Below are positions 35,323-45,238 of a DNA stretch of 64,000 nucleotides, piece after piece; position 1 is the first letter of the stretch; each line of letters starts with the position of its first letter. A program made the position numbers and the translations under genes. The stretch covers positions 124,001 to 188,000 of the forward strand of contig NZ_CP037422.1 in the NCBI RefSeq assembly GCF_007748175.1. The letters are read 5' to 3'. The notes beneath the pieces are model-generated. The model was not told the DNA's origin, made no database searches, and worked only from the letters and a program-made list of their open reading frames with translations. This DNA comes from Gimesia aquarii. GTDB taxonomy: Bacteria; Planctomycetota; Planctomycetia; Planctomycetales; Planctomycetaceae.

Positions 35323-37704
35323 TCAATGAGTCGTTCTTACATGTTCCCGAAACTCTATGATACTTTTCTGAATTGTTGTAAAGAATTGGGCGCGATTAAT
35401 GGGCTTAGTCGCATAATGATTGCATCCTGCTGCGATGCATTCTTCTTTTGCTCCGTTCGTTGAGTGGGCCGTTAAAGCGATAATCGGATACTCAAAGCCT
35501 TTTGATCGAAGTACTTTTGTGGCAGCATACCCATCTAGTTCCGGCATTTGCATATCCATTAATATTACGTCGAAAGGATTGCCTTTCTCTATTGCTTCTA
35601 ATGCTAAATTGACTGCGATTTGACCATTCTCAGCTAAAGTGACTTTTGCTCCTGATTTCTTAAGTAAAAAGCTAATTAATTTCTGATTATCCAAGCCATC
35701 CTCGGCCAATAATATGTTGTAGTTCATCTCGAAGTCAGATGTAGTGCCAGTTTTGCTTAATGCCTTTTTGACTTCGTTTTTGAAAATCTGATCATCAAAA
35801 GATTCTTTATCAGAAATCTGTCTCATTTTTATAGTCACAGTAAATGTTGTTCCAATTCCGTATTCACTGTTGATATAAATCTCCCCACCCAAAATATTGG
35901 TAAGGCGTTTGCATATAGTTAAGCCTAAACCTGTTCCCCCGTACTTACGAGTAGTAGATGAATCTGCTTGAGCAAATGGTTGAAAAAGTCGAGAAATTTG
36001 TTCTTCTGTCATGCCGATTCCAGTGTCTATGACATCAAACTGCAAGCACGGACTTTCAGAATCTTCTTCAATGGTTCTGATAACAAGCTGAACACTTCCT
36101 TGTTTAGTAAATTTAATCGCGTTACTCAGCAGATTTATAAGAATTTGACGAAGCCTAATAGGATCACTAAGAATAAATCTTGGGACTTTTCCATCGATTC
36201 TTACGAGAAGTTTGAGTCCTTTGTCGATTGCTCGAATTTCCATCAAGGTTTTAACATCTTCAATTAGTTCTATAAGAGAACATTCGATTTCCTCTACTTC
36301 AAGTTTATCTGCTTCAACTTTTGAAACGTCTAGAATATCATTGATCAATTCAAGTAGATACTCACCATTCTTTTTAATGGTATCAATATGCCGAATTGTT
36401 TCCGGGTCTTCATTTCTTTGTCGCATAATTTCTGCAAAACCCAAGATTGCAGTCATAGGTGTGCGAATCTCATGGCTCATGTTAGCCAGAAAAGCGCTTT
36501 TGATGTGGCTGGCTTGTTCAGCCTCCTGGTGAGCAATCACAAGGTCATCTACCATATGGTTAAATGTTTTTGACAACCGTCCGAGTTCATCCTGAGAATC
36601 TACCTCTATGCGATGTTCAACGTTACCAGCTGCGATAAGTTCTGCGCTCTCTGAAAGCTCTAGTATCGGAGACACAATTCCACGAGAGATTATCCAAGCT
36701 GAAAACAGACCAAAAACAGTACCAATGATGGCTAATAGGCTGATTACTATTTTAGCTGATCGAATTGAAGAATCTGCATCGTGGGTTGCTTGTACTGTTT
36801 TGGCATAAATCAGGGGATGTGCTTGATTATGCAGCAACTCATCCATTGAATCCAGATTCTGCTCGAAACTAGCAAGTAGCTGGTCCATTTCTATTGTGAT
36901 TTTCATAACTTGGTTGCTTGCTTTTTCGAACTCATTACCTATGTCTTTTATCCGTTGTTTCTCAATGTGATTAGACATCGAATTCAGATATTTTCGCTCA
37001 AAAAATTTGAATTTTTGTTCTGCATCAAAAATACGAAATAATAAATTGTGATTTTGCTGAACGATATATTCCTCAACTGAGCCAAATGCAATATTGAGAT
37101 ATTTTTCCATATTGTGAGAAGCATCGTCTCTTACAATTTCACCATCAGGCGTATCGTCATTTGTTTCCAGTCTTTCACTTTCAATGAGATTATTGATATG
37201 CTTTACTTGCTTCACAAATTGAGCTAAGGCAGCATCTCTTTGGTCGACCAAGTTGGTAATTGAATTCGCCATTTGGTTAAAGTTCGAGTATCTTGTGCCA
37301 ATTTTTTGGCTCAAAAGTTTTTCTTGTTTCGTTGATGCGAGCTTTTGGTATTGGATATGACTTTTCGTAAAACCATTTCTAGAAATACTCAGTTTACTGA
37401 GGTCCTTTGGGTTCCGATCCCGCACATAATCTAGAACAGCTCGCGCGATTTCTCCTGCTTTGATTTCCATCTCAAGAATTGATTCTTCGAGTGGTTCTTC
37501 GACATTCACAAGCCGTGAAATATCTTGGTTTATATTTGAGATCTGATAGAAAGTCACTAAGCCACTTACAACTTGTACTAACACCAGTAATCCAAAGGCA
37601 ATTTTAAGCCGATTTGAGATAGGCCACTTTCTCAATTTTGTTGTGAGGTGTTGAAAAGGTCTTTGCTTTTGAATGGATTGATTGTTCAATTGATTCTGTT
37701 TCAT
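35323..37704 (-). CDS. hybrid sensor histidine kinase with receiver domain
   Basis: 793 residues from ATG 37704 (a TTG at 37722 is discarded). TM1 about 30-52, a large helical periplasmic sensor (about 55-315), TM2 about 318-340, HAMP (RGIVSPILELSESAELIAAG), HisKA with phospho-acceptor His in NMSHEIRTPMTAILGF, HATPase with N and G boxes (LSNAIKFT, DTGIGM, GGTGLGL), and a C-terminal receiver with Asp in ILMDMQMPELDGY. There is no PAS domain. It can pass phosphate within itself but needs an HPt partner or a separate regulator, none adjacent. It is upstream of, but not overlapping with, cheB, about 725 bases away on the same strand. Confidence 0.93.
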   Translation of the reverse strand: MKQNQLNNQSIQKQRPFQHLTTKLRKWPISNRLKIAFGLLVLVQVVSGLVTFYQISNINQDISRLVNVEEPLEESILEMEIKAGEIARAVLDYVRDRNPKDLSKLSISRNGFTKSHIQYQKLASTKQEKLLSQKIGTRYSNFNQMANSITNLVDQRDAALAQFVKQVKHINNLIESERLETNDDTPDGEIVRDDASHNMEKYLNIAFGSVEEYIVQQNHNLLFRIFDAEQKFKFFERKYLNSMSNHIEKQRIKDIGNEFEKASNQVMKITIEMDQLLASFEQNLDSMDELLHNQAHPLIYAKTVQATHDADSSIRSAKIVISLLAIIGTVFGLFSAWIISRGIVSPILELSESAELIAAGNVEHRIEVDSQDELGRLSKTFNHMVDDLVIAHQEAEQASHIKSAFLANMSHEIRTPMTAILGFAEIMRQRNEDPETIRHIDTIKKNGEYLLELINDILDVSKVEADKLEVEEIECSLIELIEDVKTLMEIRAIDKGLKLLVRIDGKVPRFILSDPIRLRQILINLLSNAIKFTKQGSVQLVIRTIEEDSESPCLQFDVIDTGIGMTEEQISRLFQPFAQADSSTTRKYGGTGLGLTICKRLTNILGGEIYINSEYGIGTTFTVTIKMRQISDKESFDDQIFKNEVKKALSKTGTTSDFEMNYNILLAEDGLDNQKLISFLLKKSGAKVTLAENGQIAVNLALEAIEKGNPFDVILMDMQMPELDGYAATKVLRSKGFEYPIIALTAHSTNGAKEECIAAGCNHYATKPINRAQFFTTIQKSIIEFREHVRTTH

Positions 37705-38429
37705 GAAATCTGGTGTGTTCAAAAATGAGATGTTTTCACTGAACAGGGGAATCTACTACTGCAAGGATAGGGCATATACCTCCTGCAAACTATATCTTTC
37801 AAAAGCATAGTGATTGATGTGGTTGTGGTAATCGTTTAAAGATTATGAGAATGATTTAAGGGATGTGTTGAGGGTAGGGAATGCAGCGATCATAGCAGGC
37901 AATAGTTGACTCATTAATAACAACTGAGAATTAACGAAATGTTGTTGATAATATTAAGGTAGAGATAATTCTTAATTTGATATTGAAACTACTGAAAAAG
38001 AGAAATTTGAGTTTAGGGGACTAAAAAACGCCAGCACCGTTCAGAGGGGGGTGAACGATACTGGCGATCAACAAAAATCTGGTTTTCTAATTGAAAAACT
38101 AGAGCGATCTAGAAGCTACTTTTTCAATTCGGCATGGATGAAATCTAAGTAGAAGATCGTGTAAGTTTCACATCCAACCAGACAGATTCAAAGCTGCTAT
38201 CTCTTGAGTGGTTAACTTAGTCGTGAATCTGATAAGTTTTGGCTAACACTAAATATGAAATAGCCTTTATCAGGTCATTTTAGAGTATCGTAATGCTCAT
38301 GAGTATCACACTAGGTGAATCTGAAAATCGACTTTTAAAGCGATTTTCTTAGATTGGCGGGTCATTACAGGATTATCGATTGTGTCGATATTATTCTCTT
38401 GAGAAAGGCTCTTTTTAGATCGAGGCGTG
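37705..38429. other. 725-base region between the kinase gene and cheB
   Basis: No gene recognised in any frame. It contains the minus-strand hairpin at 38029-38066. From the cheB stop to that hairpin is 363 bases, unusually long for a 3' tail. Left of it lies the leader of the kinase gene. No repeats or RNA gene recognised. Confidence 0.4.
38029..38066 (-). terminator. hairpin with T-run, terminator of the cheB transcript or of a small RNA
   Basis: Stem CGCCAGCACCGTTCA (38029-38043) with TGAACGATACTGGCG (38052-38066), two bulged/mismatched pairs, GC-rich loop. On the minus strand it is followed by six T. It lies 363 bases after cheB. Confidence 0.7.
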
Positions 38430-39539
38430 TTATGCTCGGATTAAACACTGTGACTTTATTTCTGCTGCAATTTGAGAAAGGGGTAAGATTTTATCAGCTA
38501 ACCCAGCCCCAGCGACTGCTGCTGGCATACCCCATACAACACTACTTGCCTCGTCTTGCGCAATAATTGTACCGCCTGCACGAGCAATTTCATGGGTACC
38601 TTCAATCCCATCTTCACCCATTCCAGTTAACATCACGGCTAAGGTTGTGTTTCCAAAGTGTTCTGCAGCAGATCGAAACAAAGGATTCACCGAAGGTCTA
38701 CAGAAATGCTCAGGAGGTGCTTGGTTTATTAGAGTTACCTTTTGCCCATTTTGTTCACCGATCAGGAGATGGCTGCCTCCTGGTGCAACGTAAGTTTTAT
38801 GGGATTCCAGCGGTTCATTATGCTTCGCTTCTACGGTCGTTCGTCCAGTATCTGTTTGGATATGAGACGCCAGCATTTCTGTAAATCCTGGTGGCATATG
38901 CTGGACGATCAGAATTGGAATTGGGAAATCAATTGGTATTTGAGGCAATAATTCTGCAAGCGCTTTAGGCCCACCTGTACTTGTACCGATTACTAAAACT
39001 TCAGGTTGTTTATAAAACTTTAAGTTTTTGTTATATACATCCTTGTTTTGTGAGTCAGAGTGAGTCAATTGTGATTGATGACTTGAGCGTTTTTTCTTTA
39101 GATCACTAGATGAAGAAGGCGTTGTTTTCTTAGACCCGACAGCTTTTATCATCATTACCAGTTCGCGTGAGAGTACACGAATACTCTCAGCAGCACTACT
39201 TGTCTGTGGCTTCGCAACACAACCAACGGCACCTAACGAAAGGGCCTTAACAGTGGTTTCTGCTCCTTTACTAGTCAATCCACTGGCCATGATTACTGGT
39301 ACACCTGGGTAATCTTTTTGGATCTCTTGTAAAGCAGTCAACCCGTCCATAACCGGCATTTCGACGTCAAGAATTACAACATCAACAGGATTGGAACTCA
39401 TCCAGCTTAACGCGCGCTCACCATTCATAGCAGTGCCTACAACAACAATTTCAGTCTCTTGTTCGAGGGATTTCGAAACCAAACCTCTAATTACAGCTGA
39501 ATCGTCGACTACTAAGACGCGAATAGGATTGGGACTCAT
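38430..39539 (-). CDS. cheB: protein-glutamate methylesterase CheB
   Basis: 369 residues from ATG 39539, chosen since AGGGAAG lies seven bases upstream; an ATG at 39566 lacks a ribosome site. Receiver domain at 1-125 with phospho-acceptor D58 (VVILDVEMPVMDG), a linker rich in Ser/Lys, and the methylesterase domain with Ser187 (IGTSTGGPK), His (LIVQHMPPGF) and Asp (MLTGMGEDG). Removes methyl groups from chemoreceptors and deamidates Gln. No cheR, cheA or receptor gene is nearby. Possibly serves a chemosensory system elsewhere on the chromosome. Confidence 0.93.
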   Translation of the reverse strand: MSPNPIRVLVVDDSAVIRGLVSKSLEQETEIVVVGTAMNGERALSWMSSNPVDVVILDVEMPVMDGLTALQEIQKDYPGVPVIMASGLTSKGAETTVKALSLGAVGCVAKPQTSSAAESIRVLSRELVMMIKAVGSKKTTPSSSSDLKKKRSSHQSQLTHSDSQNKDVYNKNLKFYKQPEVLVIGTSTGGPKALAELLPQIPIDFPIPILIVQHMPPGFTEMLASHIQTDTGRTTVEAKHNEPLESHKTYVAPGGSHLLIGEQNGQKVTLINQAPPEHFCRPSVNPLFRSAAEHFGNTTLAVMLTGMGEDGIEGTHEIARAGGTIIAQDEASSVVWGMPAAVAGAGLADKILPLSQIAAEIKSQCLIRA

Positions 39540-39817
39540 TTTTAAACTTCCCTGTGTGAATTGCATTTATGGATGAATAGATTTTCAATTGTATGTTTAA
39601 AATTTGACGAAAAAACCTACAGACTTCTCTATGATTACTATAGTTCAAAAAATACGTCCGTTGCCAAGAGCGATCTTTTTTGAAACGAATTCTATCAGAC
39701 CATTATCAGGATAATAGACGTATTTGTTATAATTGGCATGTCACGTATTCAACAACTGATAATTAAAAGATACTTACTTAGTGAATCAAGCAGATAAATC
39801 CCTCCAAGGAATTTCAA

Positions 39818-40759
39818 ATGTCGGTCCACCCTCAGGTTAGTAGATACCTTGATGAGATTTCAAAAGTAGACATACCTCCATTTGAAACGATCACTCCAGA
39901 GTTTATACGGTCCACGCTCACTCCCTCCCCTGAAGCTCACATTCCAGCCAAAAAGATTGAAAATCGAGTGCTCTTGGTCAATGACACAGAAATACCAATC
40001 CGAATTTACACACCTGCAAGTATCTCGGAAGTTTCTAATTCCAAAGCTCCTGCTCTTGTTTACTTTCATGGTGGTGGTTGGGTAATGGGAACATTGGACG
40101 CTTATGATGGATTGTGCCAGGATCTAGCAGGAACGGGAGATTGTAAGGTTATCTCAGTCGATTATAGAATGGCTCCAGAGAATCCCTATCCACTGCCTTT
40201 CAAAGATGCATATTCTGCAACAGAATGGGTTTCAAGTAATGCCAATGATCTAGACATCGATCAAAATAGAATTGCGGTTGGTGGTGATAGTGCTGGAGGG
40301 AACCTGGCAGCTGCGGTTGCTCTTAAAGCGAGACAGTCGCAACAGCTCAATTTAGCCTTTCAAATGTTGGTTTATCCTGTCACCAACTATCGGTTTGATA
40401 CAGAGTCATACCAAAAGTATGGAATCAATTATTTTTTGACTAAACGTGCTATGCAGTGGTTTTGGGAGCAGTATCTTCCTGATGAATCCGCTGGCCGCGA
40501 AGTTTACGCTTCTCCATTACGTTGTAAAGACTTAACCGGGTTACCTGATACGATAGTTATTACAGCGGGATACGATCCCCTTTATTCTGAAGCAGTACAA
40601 TATGTAGAACAAATGCTGCATTTCGGAAACAACGTTGAGCACATTAATTATGAAGATATGATCCATGGTTTCTTTAGACGTTCGGACCTATATGATCGGG
40701 CATTTGAAGCGGTTCAGTTAGCTGGTCTTAAATTAAAGCAGGCTTTCTTACAAAAGTAA
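39818..40759 (+). CDS. alpha/beta-hydrolase of the hormone-sensitive-lipase group
   Basis: 313 residues; AAGGA lies eight bases before ATG 39818. YFHGGGWVMG gives the oxyanion-hole HGGGW of the HSL/bacterial esterase group, VGGDSAGGNLAAA the nucleophile Ser, DPLYSEA the acid and MIHGFFRR the catalytic His. No signal peptide. Likely hydrolyses short-chain esters; physiological substrate unknown. Ends 19 bases before a convergent gene. Confidence 0.9.
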   Translation: MSVHPQVSRYLDEISKVDIPPFETITPEFIRSTLTPSPEAHIPAKKIENRVLLVNDTEIPIRIYTPASISEVSNSKAPALVYFHGGGWVMGTLDAYDGLCQDLAGTGDCKVISVDYRMAPENPYPLPFKDAYSATEWVSSNANDLDIDQNRIAVGGDSAGGNLAAAVALKARQSQQLNLAFQMLVYPVTNYRFDTESYQKYGINYFLTKRAMQWFWEQYLPDESAGREVYASPLRCKDLTGLPDTIVITAGYDPLYSEAVQYVEQMLHFGNNVEHINYEDMIHGFFRRSDLYDRAFEAVQLAGLKLKQAFLQK

Positions 40760-40778
40760 GCTCAGCAACTGCAACTTG

Positions 40779-42353
40779 TTATTCTTCTGAAGCAATCTGA
40801 TTCAAACGCTTTCCAATCAATATTTGTAAAACAAAGCAACTCAAGAGACTTAAATAGAATAAAGGCAAGAAAAAACCCGTTTCGCCAAAAACCTTACCAA
40901 AGAGAAGATATGTAATTTGTAAAAATGGTGTCGCACAAGATGCCATCAAAATCATAGTGCCAGCTGCAAATGCAAGAGCCCCCCAACGCACAACGATAGA
41001 AAAGTAAGTCAGGAAATGCAGGAATAGAACTAACTGGATTAAAAAGACAATAAATAGAGAGTGATATCCTGAGTCAAAAAGGTTGAATGCGCTGTCTGGT
41101 GAAATAAGTACAATGATACAAATCCCAATACAAACTGGCATCAAAGCAAGTAAGTAGCCCCCTATTTTTTCATAAGCAATACGCATTATTGACAGGGGGA
41201 GAATCGAGAGCAGCGGGATCATTTTTTGTGTTCTTTCTTCACGAAAGATTCTGGAAAAATAGATAGTGCATTCTACTACAAAGCCAGAAACTAATAATAT
41301 TAGGGATGTATTCATTAACTCCTTCCATGAATATGAAAAAACAAAAGTAGGACTGGAGTATTGGTCCAAGATCATTCCCCCTCCTACGATCGTCAGAATA
41401 CCAGACAAGTAAAGGGTCGACTTGAGCTGTAATGCTCTTGTACCCCCAGATAAAAAGTGAAATTCCTTCCAGGAAATAGCCAGCCGTCCCGGTCTCGATT
41501 TTCTTCTTTTTCGTTTATACCATTTTATCCCGCTTCGTTTTTCTAAAACCGGTTTCGATTCTGTGCAACGCTCAAAGATTAACCAGGCGATGAAAAAACA
41601 ACTCAATCCAATCAATAAATTATTGATGACCTGTGTAGTCATCACTGATTCTGAATAACCTGTCGTCAGGATTGTATTGAGACTATCGGTCACCGAAATT
41701 TCTTTACAATAATTAACACAAGATACGATGCTCTGATAAAGAGAGTCATTCGTTGTCACATATCCTCGTGATTGAAGGTTTGTCAAGAATTCTGTCATTA
41801 GGAGTGGGAAGAAGAAAAAGAGGAAAAATGCAGCTGATACAAGAGCAATCGCTGTTCCAGAACGTTTTGCGTAAACAGAACAAAGTAAGGAAAAATTGGC
41901 TACTAGTAAGACATAAGCAACCAGCGCTCCAATTGCAGCATAAATCTGGTGAGGTGTAATTCCTCCCAAAGCAACGGCGATCATCAAGAAGGGGAGTTGA
42001 CCCATCAGCAACAAGATCACTCTTGAGGCCCTGACGGTTGATTTGCCCAAGAGTAATGCCAGTGTATTAATACCAGCTAATTTCAACAATGGAAGTGTTT
42101 CTTCTTCTTTTTCCTCAGTGATGGCCGTTGAAAAAAAACCAATTCCCGTCAGTGTAACCAGCCAGAAGTTAAGCCAAACAATTTTTGTGAAAAAATCGAG
42201 TCCTGGAGAACTTGTTCTTGAGCTGGTTAACCAAGAAGAAAATAGAATTAAAAAAACAAGCGCAACACACGCAAAACGAAGAACGTGTGTTTTTTTGAGA
42301 AGGATATCCTTTTTTAATGAGAAGCTACAAAAAATCAAAGATCCTCGAAACAT
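40779..42353 (-). CDS. ABC-2-type permease-like membrane protein
   Basis: 524 residues with about twelve hydrophobic helices in two halves: 20-250, then a cytoplasmic loop of Lys/Arg (WYKRKRRKSRPGRLAISWKE), then 305-520. The first half resembles an ABC-2-type export permease (FFSTAITEEKEEETLPLLKLAGI matches its cytoplasmic coupling segment); the second half repeats it (FREERTQKMIPLLSILPLS). No ATP-binding gene is adjacent. Last gene of the long minus-strand operon, 30 bases after the large membrane protein. Confidence 0.7.
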   Translation of the reverse strand: MFRGSLIFCSFSLKKDILLKKTHVLRFACVALVFLILFSSWLTSSRTSSPGLDFFTKIVWLNFWLVTLTGIGFFSTAITEEKEEETLPLLKLAGINTLALLLGKSTVRASRVILLLMGQLPFLMIAVALGGITPHQIYAAIGALVAYVLLVANFSLLCSVYAKRSGTAIALVSAAFFLFFFFPLLMTEFLTNLQSRGYVTTNDSLYQSIVSCVNYCKEISVTDSLNTILTTGYSESVMTTQVINNLLIGLSCFFIAWLIFERCTESKPVLEKRSGIKWYKRKRRKSRPGRLAISWKEFHFLSGGTRALQLKSTLYLSGILTIVGGGMILDQYSSPTFVFSYSWKELMNTSLILLVSGFVVECTIYFSRIFREERTQKMIPLLSILPLSIMRIAYEKIGGYLLALMPVCIGICIIVLISPDSAFNLFDSGYHSLFIVFLIQLVLFLHFLTYFSIVVRWGALAFAAGTMILMASCATPFLQITYLLFGKVFGETGFFLPLFYLSLLSCFVLQILIGKRLNQIASEE

Positions 42354-42383
42354 ATTCAGCGGCTTTCAAAAAAATTAAGGCTC

Positions 42384-44234
42384 TCAACCGGCTTGGCCTG
42401 TCAGTGGAACATCGAGACAATAGAGCACCAGACCCTCTTTTTGAGAAAGATCAGGAGATTCAGGAAATAATTTATCGGGAATTGAGCTGAAAACCAGAAG
42501 CTTTCCATGGGTTCTAGTGAGTTGAAAATTAAGTTCTTGCTTTCTTGATGAAAGTTTCAACGCACGTTGCAGTAAAATTGGGGCTAAGTGTTTTATAGAG
42601 AGACTATCTTGCAGGTCTTGTGGTTTGACAAAAGAGCTAATTCCTTTTGGAGTGAAACGATACTCATCGTGGAGAGGATTTACACTGAAAACGGAACGCA
42701 GTTTTCGGGAAGTACCTCGATATTCTAACTGATCATTTTCTTTTTTTAACTCGTATAACTTTGCACCATACAGGAAATGGATCTGGTCAATCTCCTGGGG
42801 AAACTCGTTATCAATTCCCAGTGAAAGCACTTCTATTCCGAGGTCATTCGTCAGAAATGAATTGATTTTTACACCAAAAATGGTTTCTGTAGTTTTCCCT
42901 CGATGAAAGAAGGTGCGAGATGAGTTTGTCGGAATGTCAACCTGTATTTTTCCTTCCCTTCCACTGATGGCAATACCATTCACTTTTGAGTATTGTTGAC
43001 ATGTAGAATAGATGTGTGAGTCACCGAGATGGGATATTGTAAAATTCCCCCCCGATGCAATCCCCAGGCTCGACCATTCTGTGATATCGATTTCATTTTC
43101 TGGCAATATATTTGCGATGATTAGCGAATGTATTTTGGATGTGCGATTTGCGCTGTATTGTCCAATTATCAAAAAAATGAAACAAAAAATAGCTGTGCTT
43201 AATAAGTAGACACCATAAAAAGTGAAGTGGTTATTTGAAATTTTTGTAATCAAATAATAGCCTGGTCCAGTAACAATTAAGTAAATGAACGAGAGCAAAA
43301 AAATGAAATACCAAATTTGTTTTGGTTTACTTAAATCATTCAATGTCGCTAAAATTTCTTCGTCATTGGTTGGTGGATTGTGTGAGACCACAGAAAATTC
43401 ATCATAAGAGAAATTCGAATTTTGCGAAGAGGTAGCTCTCTCTCCTTTCATGAATTGGTTTTCTAAGGAACGATTATTTCTCATAATTAATTGCTTAAGT
43501 TCCAGCGATGGTAAGTCATCCAAACGATTCTGATGACGGTAGATAATTCCGTTCCCAAAATGAACAGTTGATGTAGTACTGTTTAAAGGTAAAAAGGAAT
43601 CAGGAAATGTAAGTGGGTTCCCATTCGAGTTTTGGAAAAGATGTACGGTCCCTCCGGTAAATATCCATTGTATAAACGCTGTTCTGCGAGATTTTTCCCA
43701 CTTGGGAACATGGTCTAAAATAATTGCGTCTAATGAATCAATTGCCCCTAAAATAGGTGGAAACAGGTCTTCAGGATACTGTTTAATTCCTGGAATGGCT
43801 TTGCTTAAACTATTTGGTGTTACTAATTGAACCGTTATAAGTTCTTTCGAAACCTGAGGTGACAAAAAAGACTGAGAATGTTGCTTATTACCACTTTGCC
43901 AGCTTAGGTTCCAATGACTGTTAGACTCCATGAGATAGGGATAGAACTGGAGCCATTTTTTTTCAAAAGGCGCGATATAAGTTGAAGTCGAAAGTGTGAT
44001 ATCAATTTGCTGTCCACGAAACGATTCTTGGTGAAAAATGAAGTCACTCTCAAATGGTACCGGGTCAGTATTTTCAACTAAGATCGTAACGGGGTTAATT
44101 TTAAAAGCCACTGGACTGCCATTAAATCCCCAGCGGATATCATGAACCTCAATTGCTTCAACAAACTGAGGAAACAAAAATGTGGCCATCAAAAAAAAGA
44201 TGCTCCACGCTAATCCAAAATTTGCTGGCTTCAT
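42384..44234 (-). CDS. membrane protein with beta-sandwich and GATase-like domain
   Basis: 616 residues from ATG 44234; a TTG start further upstream would overlap the neighbour by 14 bases, while the ATG leaves a 16-base gap. Signal peptide at about 10-27 (IFFLMATFLFPQFVEAIEV), a beta-rich periplasmic part, then a domain at about 145-255 with DSLDAIILDHVPKWEKSRR and GGTVHLFQNSNG like the GATase-like fold of DUF4350 proteins, and two TM helices at about 310-370. Function unknown; the layout is frequent beside ABC-2 permeases in Planctomycetes and Bacteroidetes. Confidence 0.65.
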   Translation of the reverse strand: MKPANFGLAWSIFFLMATFLFPQFVEAIEVHDIRWGFNGSPVAFKINPVTILVENTDPVPFESDFIFHQESFRGQQIDITLSTSTYIAPFEKKWLQFYPYLMESNSHWNLSWQSGNKQHSQSFLSPQVSKELITVQLVTPNSLSKAIPGIKQYPEDLFPPILGAIDSLDAIILDHVPKWEKSRRTAFIQWIFTGGTVHLFQNSNGNPLTFPDSFLPLNSTTSTVHFGNGIIYRHQNRLDDLPSLELKQLIMRNNRSLENQFMKGERATSSQNSNFSYDEFSVVSHNPPTNDEEILATLNDLSKPKQIWYFIFLLSFIYLIVTGPGYYLITKISNNHFTFYGVYLLSTAIFCFIFLIIGQYSANRTSKIHSLIIANILPENEIDITEWSSLGIASGGNFTISHLGDSHIYSTCQQYSKVNGIAISGREGKIQVDIPTNSSRTFFHRGKTTETIFGVKINSFLTNDLGIEVLSLGIDNEFPQEIDQIHFLYGAKLYELKKENDQLEYRGTSRKLRSVFSVNPLHDEYRFTPKGISSFVKPQDLQDSLSIKHLAPILLQRALKLSSRKQELNFQLTRTHGKLLVFSSIPDKLFPESPDLSQKEGLVLYCLDVPLTGQAG

Positions 44235-44250
44235 CTTCAGGAGGGAAATG

Positions 44251-45228
44251 TTAATACTCTCCAATCAAGTTGCCATCGTGACGATTGGCAAGATTCCTTA
44301 GAATTTCAAAATCAGTTTTTTGTCCAATATATCTTACGGAACCATCTCCCATGCAAAAGTGAGCTCCTTCCGCATGAAAGCTTGAAAATCCACCTACTTG
44401 AAGCAAAAGCTGTCGTTGTTTGGGGGTCAGAGGTACTTTCTCTTTTTTGATGTCTAAGTCGTCTGATGGTGAATCAGACATCTCATATTCTTCGTCATAC
44501 AGTTCTTTTTCGAAAGAAAAACCATCAGCTCTACCAAATGAAGAGCTTTGCTTGAAAATATTTCCATTTGACATGACAGTGTTAATTTTAGTTCCCATAT
44601 TGCGGAGTGTAGATGAAGTTCCAGAAGTCCAACTCAAAAAACCTCCATCACAGGCTTCTCCGACAAAAATCGTATGTGAACGTCCATCTTTAAGATCTTT
44701 TTCACGAATGCTGCTGTTTAAAAATAAGGCTCCGTTATTACCAGTGTCAATTGGTACTTCTGTATCATTGTGGCAGCCGACATAATTGTATGCTTGATTA
44801 GAGCTGGATGGGCATATAAAGCCGGAGAGACGATAATTTGCCGTTGTTCGATTGATGGGGGCATAAACGCCAAAACGAAAGTCATAACTGTGAAAAGCGG
44901 CTCTTTCATCTAAAAATGGTAGAATCTGAATGACCCAACTTACATGATAGCCTTTTGGATGATTGAGAATAGGTCCTTTTGAATTGACAGATCCCGAAGG
45001 AAGGACTAAGTGAGCCATTTGATAATGATTGAGTGCTATACCAATCTGCATCAAGTTGTTTTTGCAATTTGTGCATCGTGCTGCTTCACGAGCCTGCTGA
45101 ACTGCGGGAAGTAAAAGCGCAATTAAAATTGCAATAATGGTAATAACTACAACTAGCTCAATCAGTACAAATCCGGATCGAATCTGGGAAGCTCTATGCT
45201 TAGAAAACATAATATGAAGTTTTTTCAT
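44251..45228 (-). CDS. DUF1559 pilin-like protein
   Basis: 325 residues. Prepilin-type N-terminus SGFVLIELVVVITIIAILIA with the cut site after Gly and Glu at +5, followed by [13 protein letters not shown]; the mature part ends with HAEGAHFCMGDGSVRYIG, the H-X9-DG motif of planctomycete pilin-like proteins. Two Cys in EAARCTNC and a Cys before the DG box are extra. 325 residues is normal for the family. Paralogue of the next gene upstream on the strand (ten-base gap), so a tandem duplication is probable. Confidence 0.88.
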   Translation of the reverse strand: MKKLHIMFSKHRASQIRSGFVLIELVVVITIIAILIALLLPAVQQAREAARCTNCKNNLMQIGIALNHYQMAHLVLPSGSVNSKGPILNHPKGYHVSWVIQILPFLDERAAFHSYDFRFGVYAPINRTTANYRLSGFICPSSSNQAYNYVGCHNDTEVPIDTGNNGALFLNSSIREKDLKDGRSHTIFVGEACDGGFLSWTSGTSSTLRNMGTKINTVMSNGNIFKQSSSFGRADGFSFEKELYDEEYEMSDSPSDDLDIKKEKVPLTPKQRQLLLQVGGFSSFHAEGAHFCMGDGSVRYIGQKTDFEILRNLANRHDGNLIGEY

Positions 45229-45238
45229 GATTGATCGT

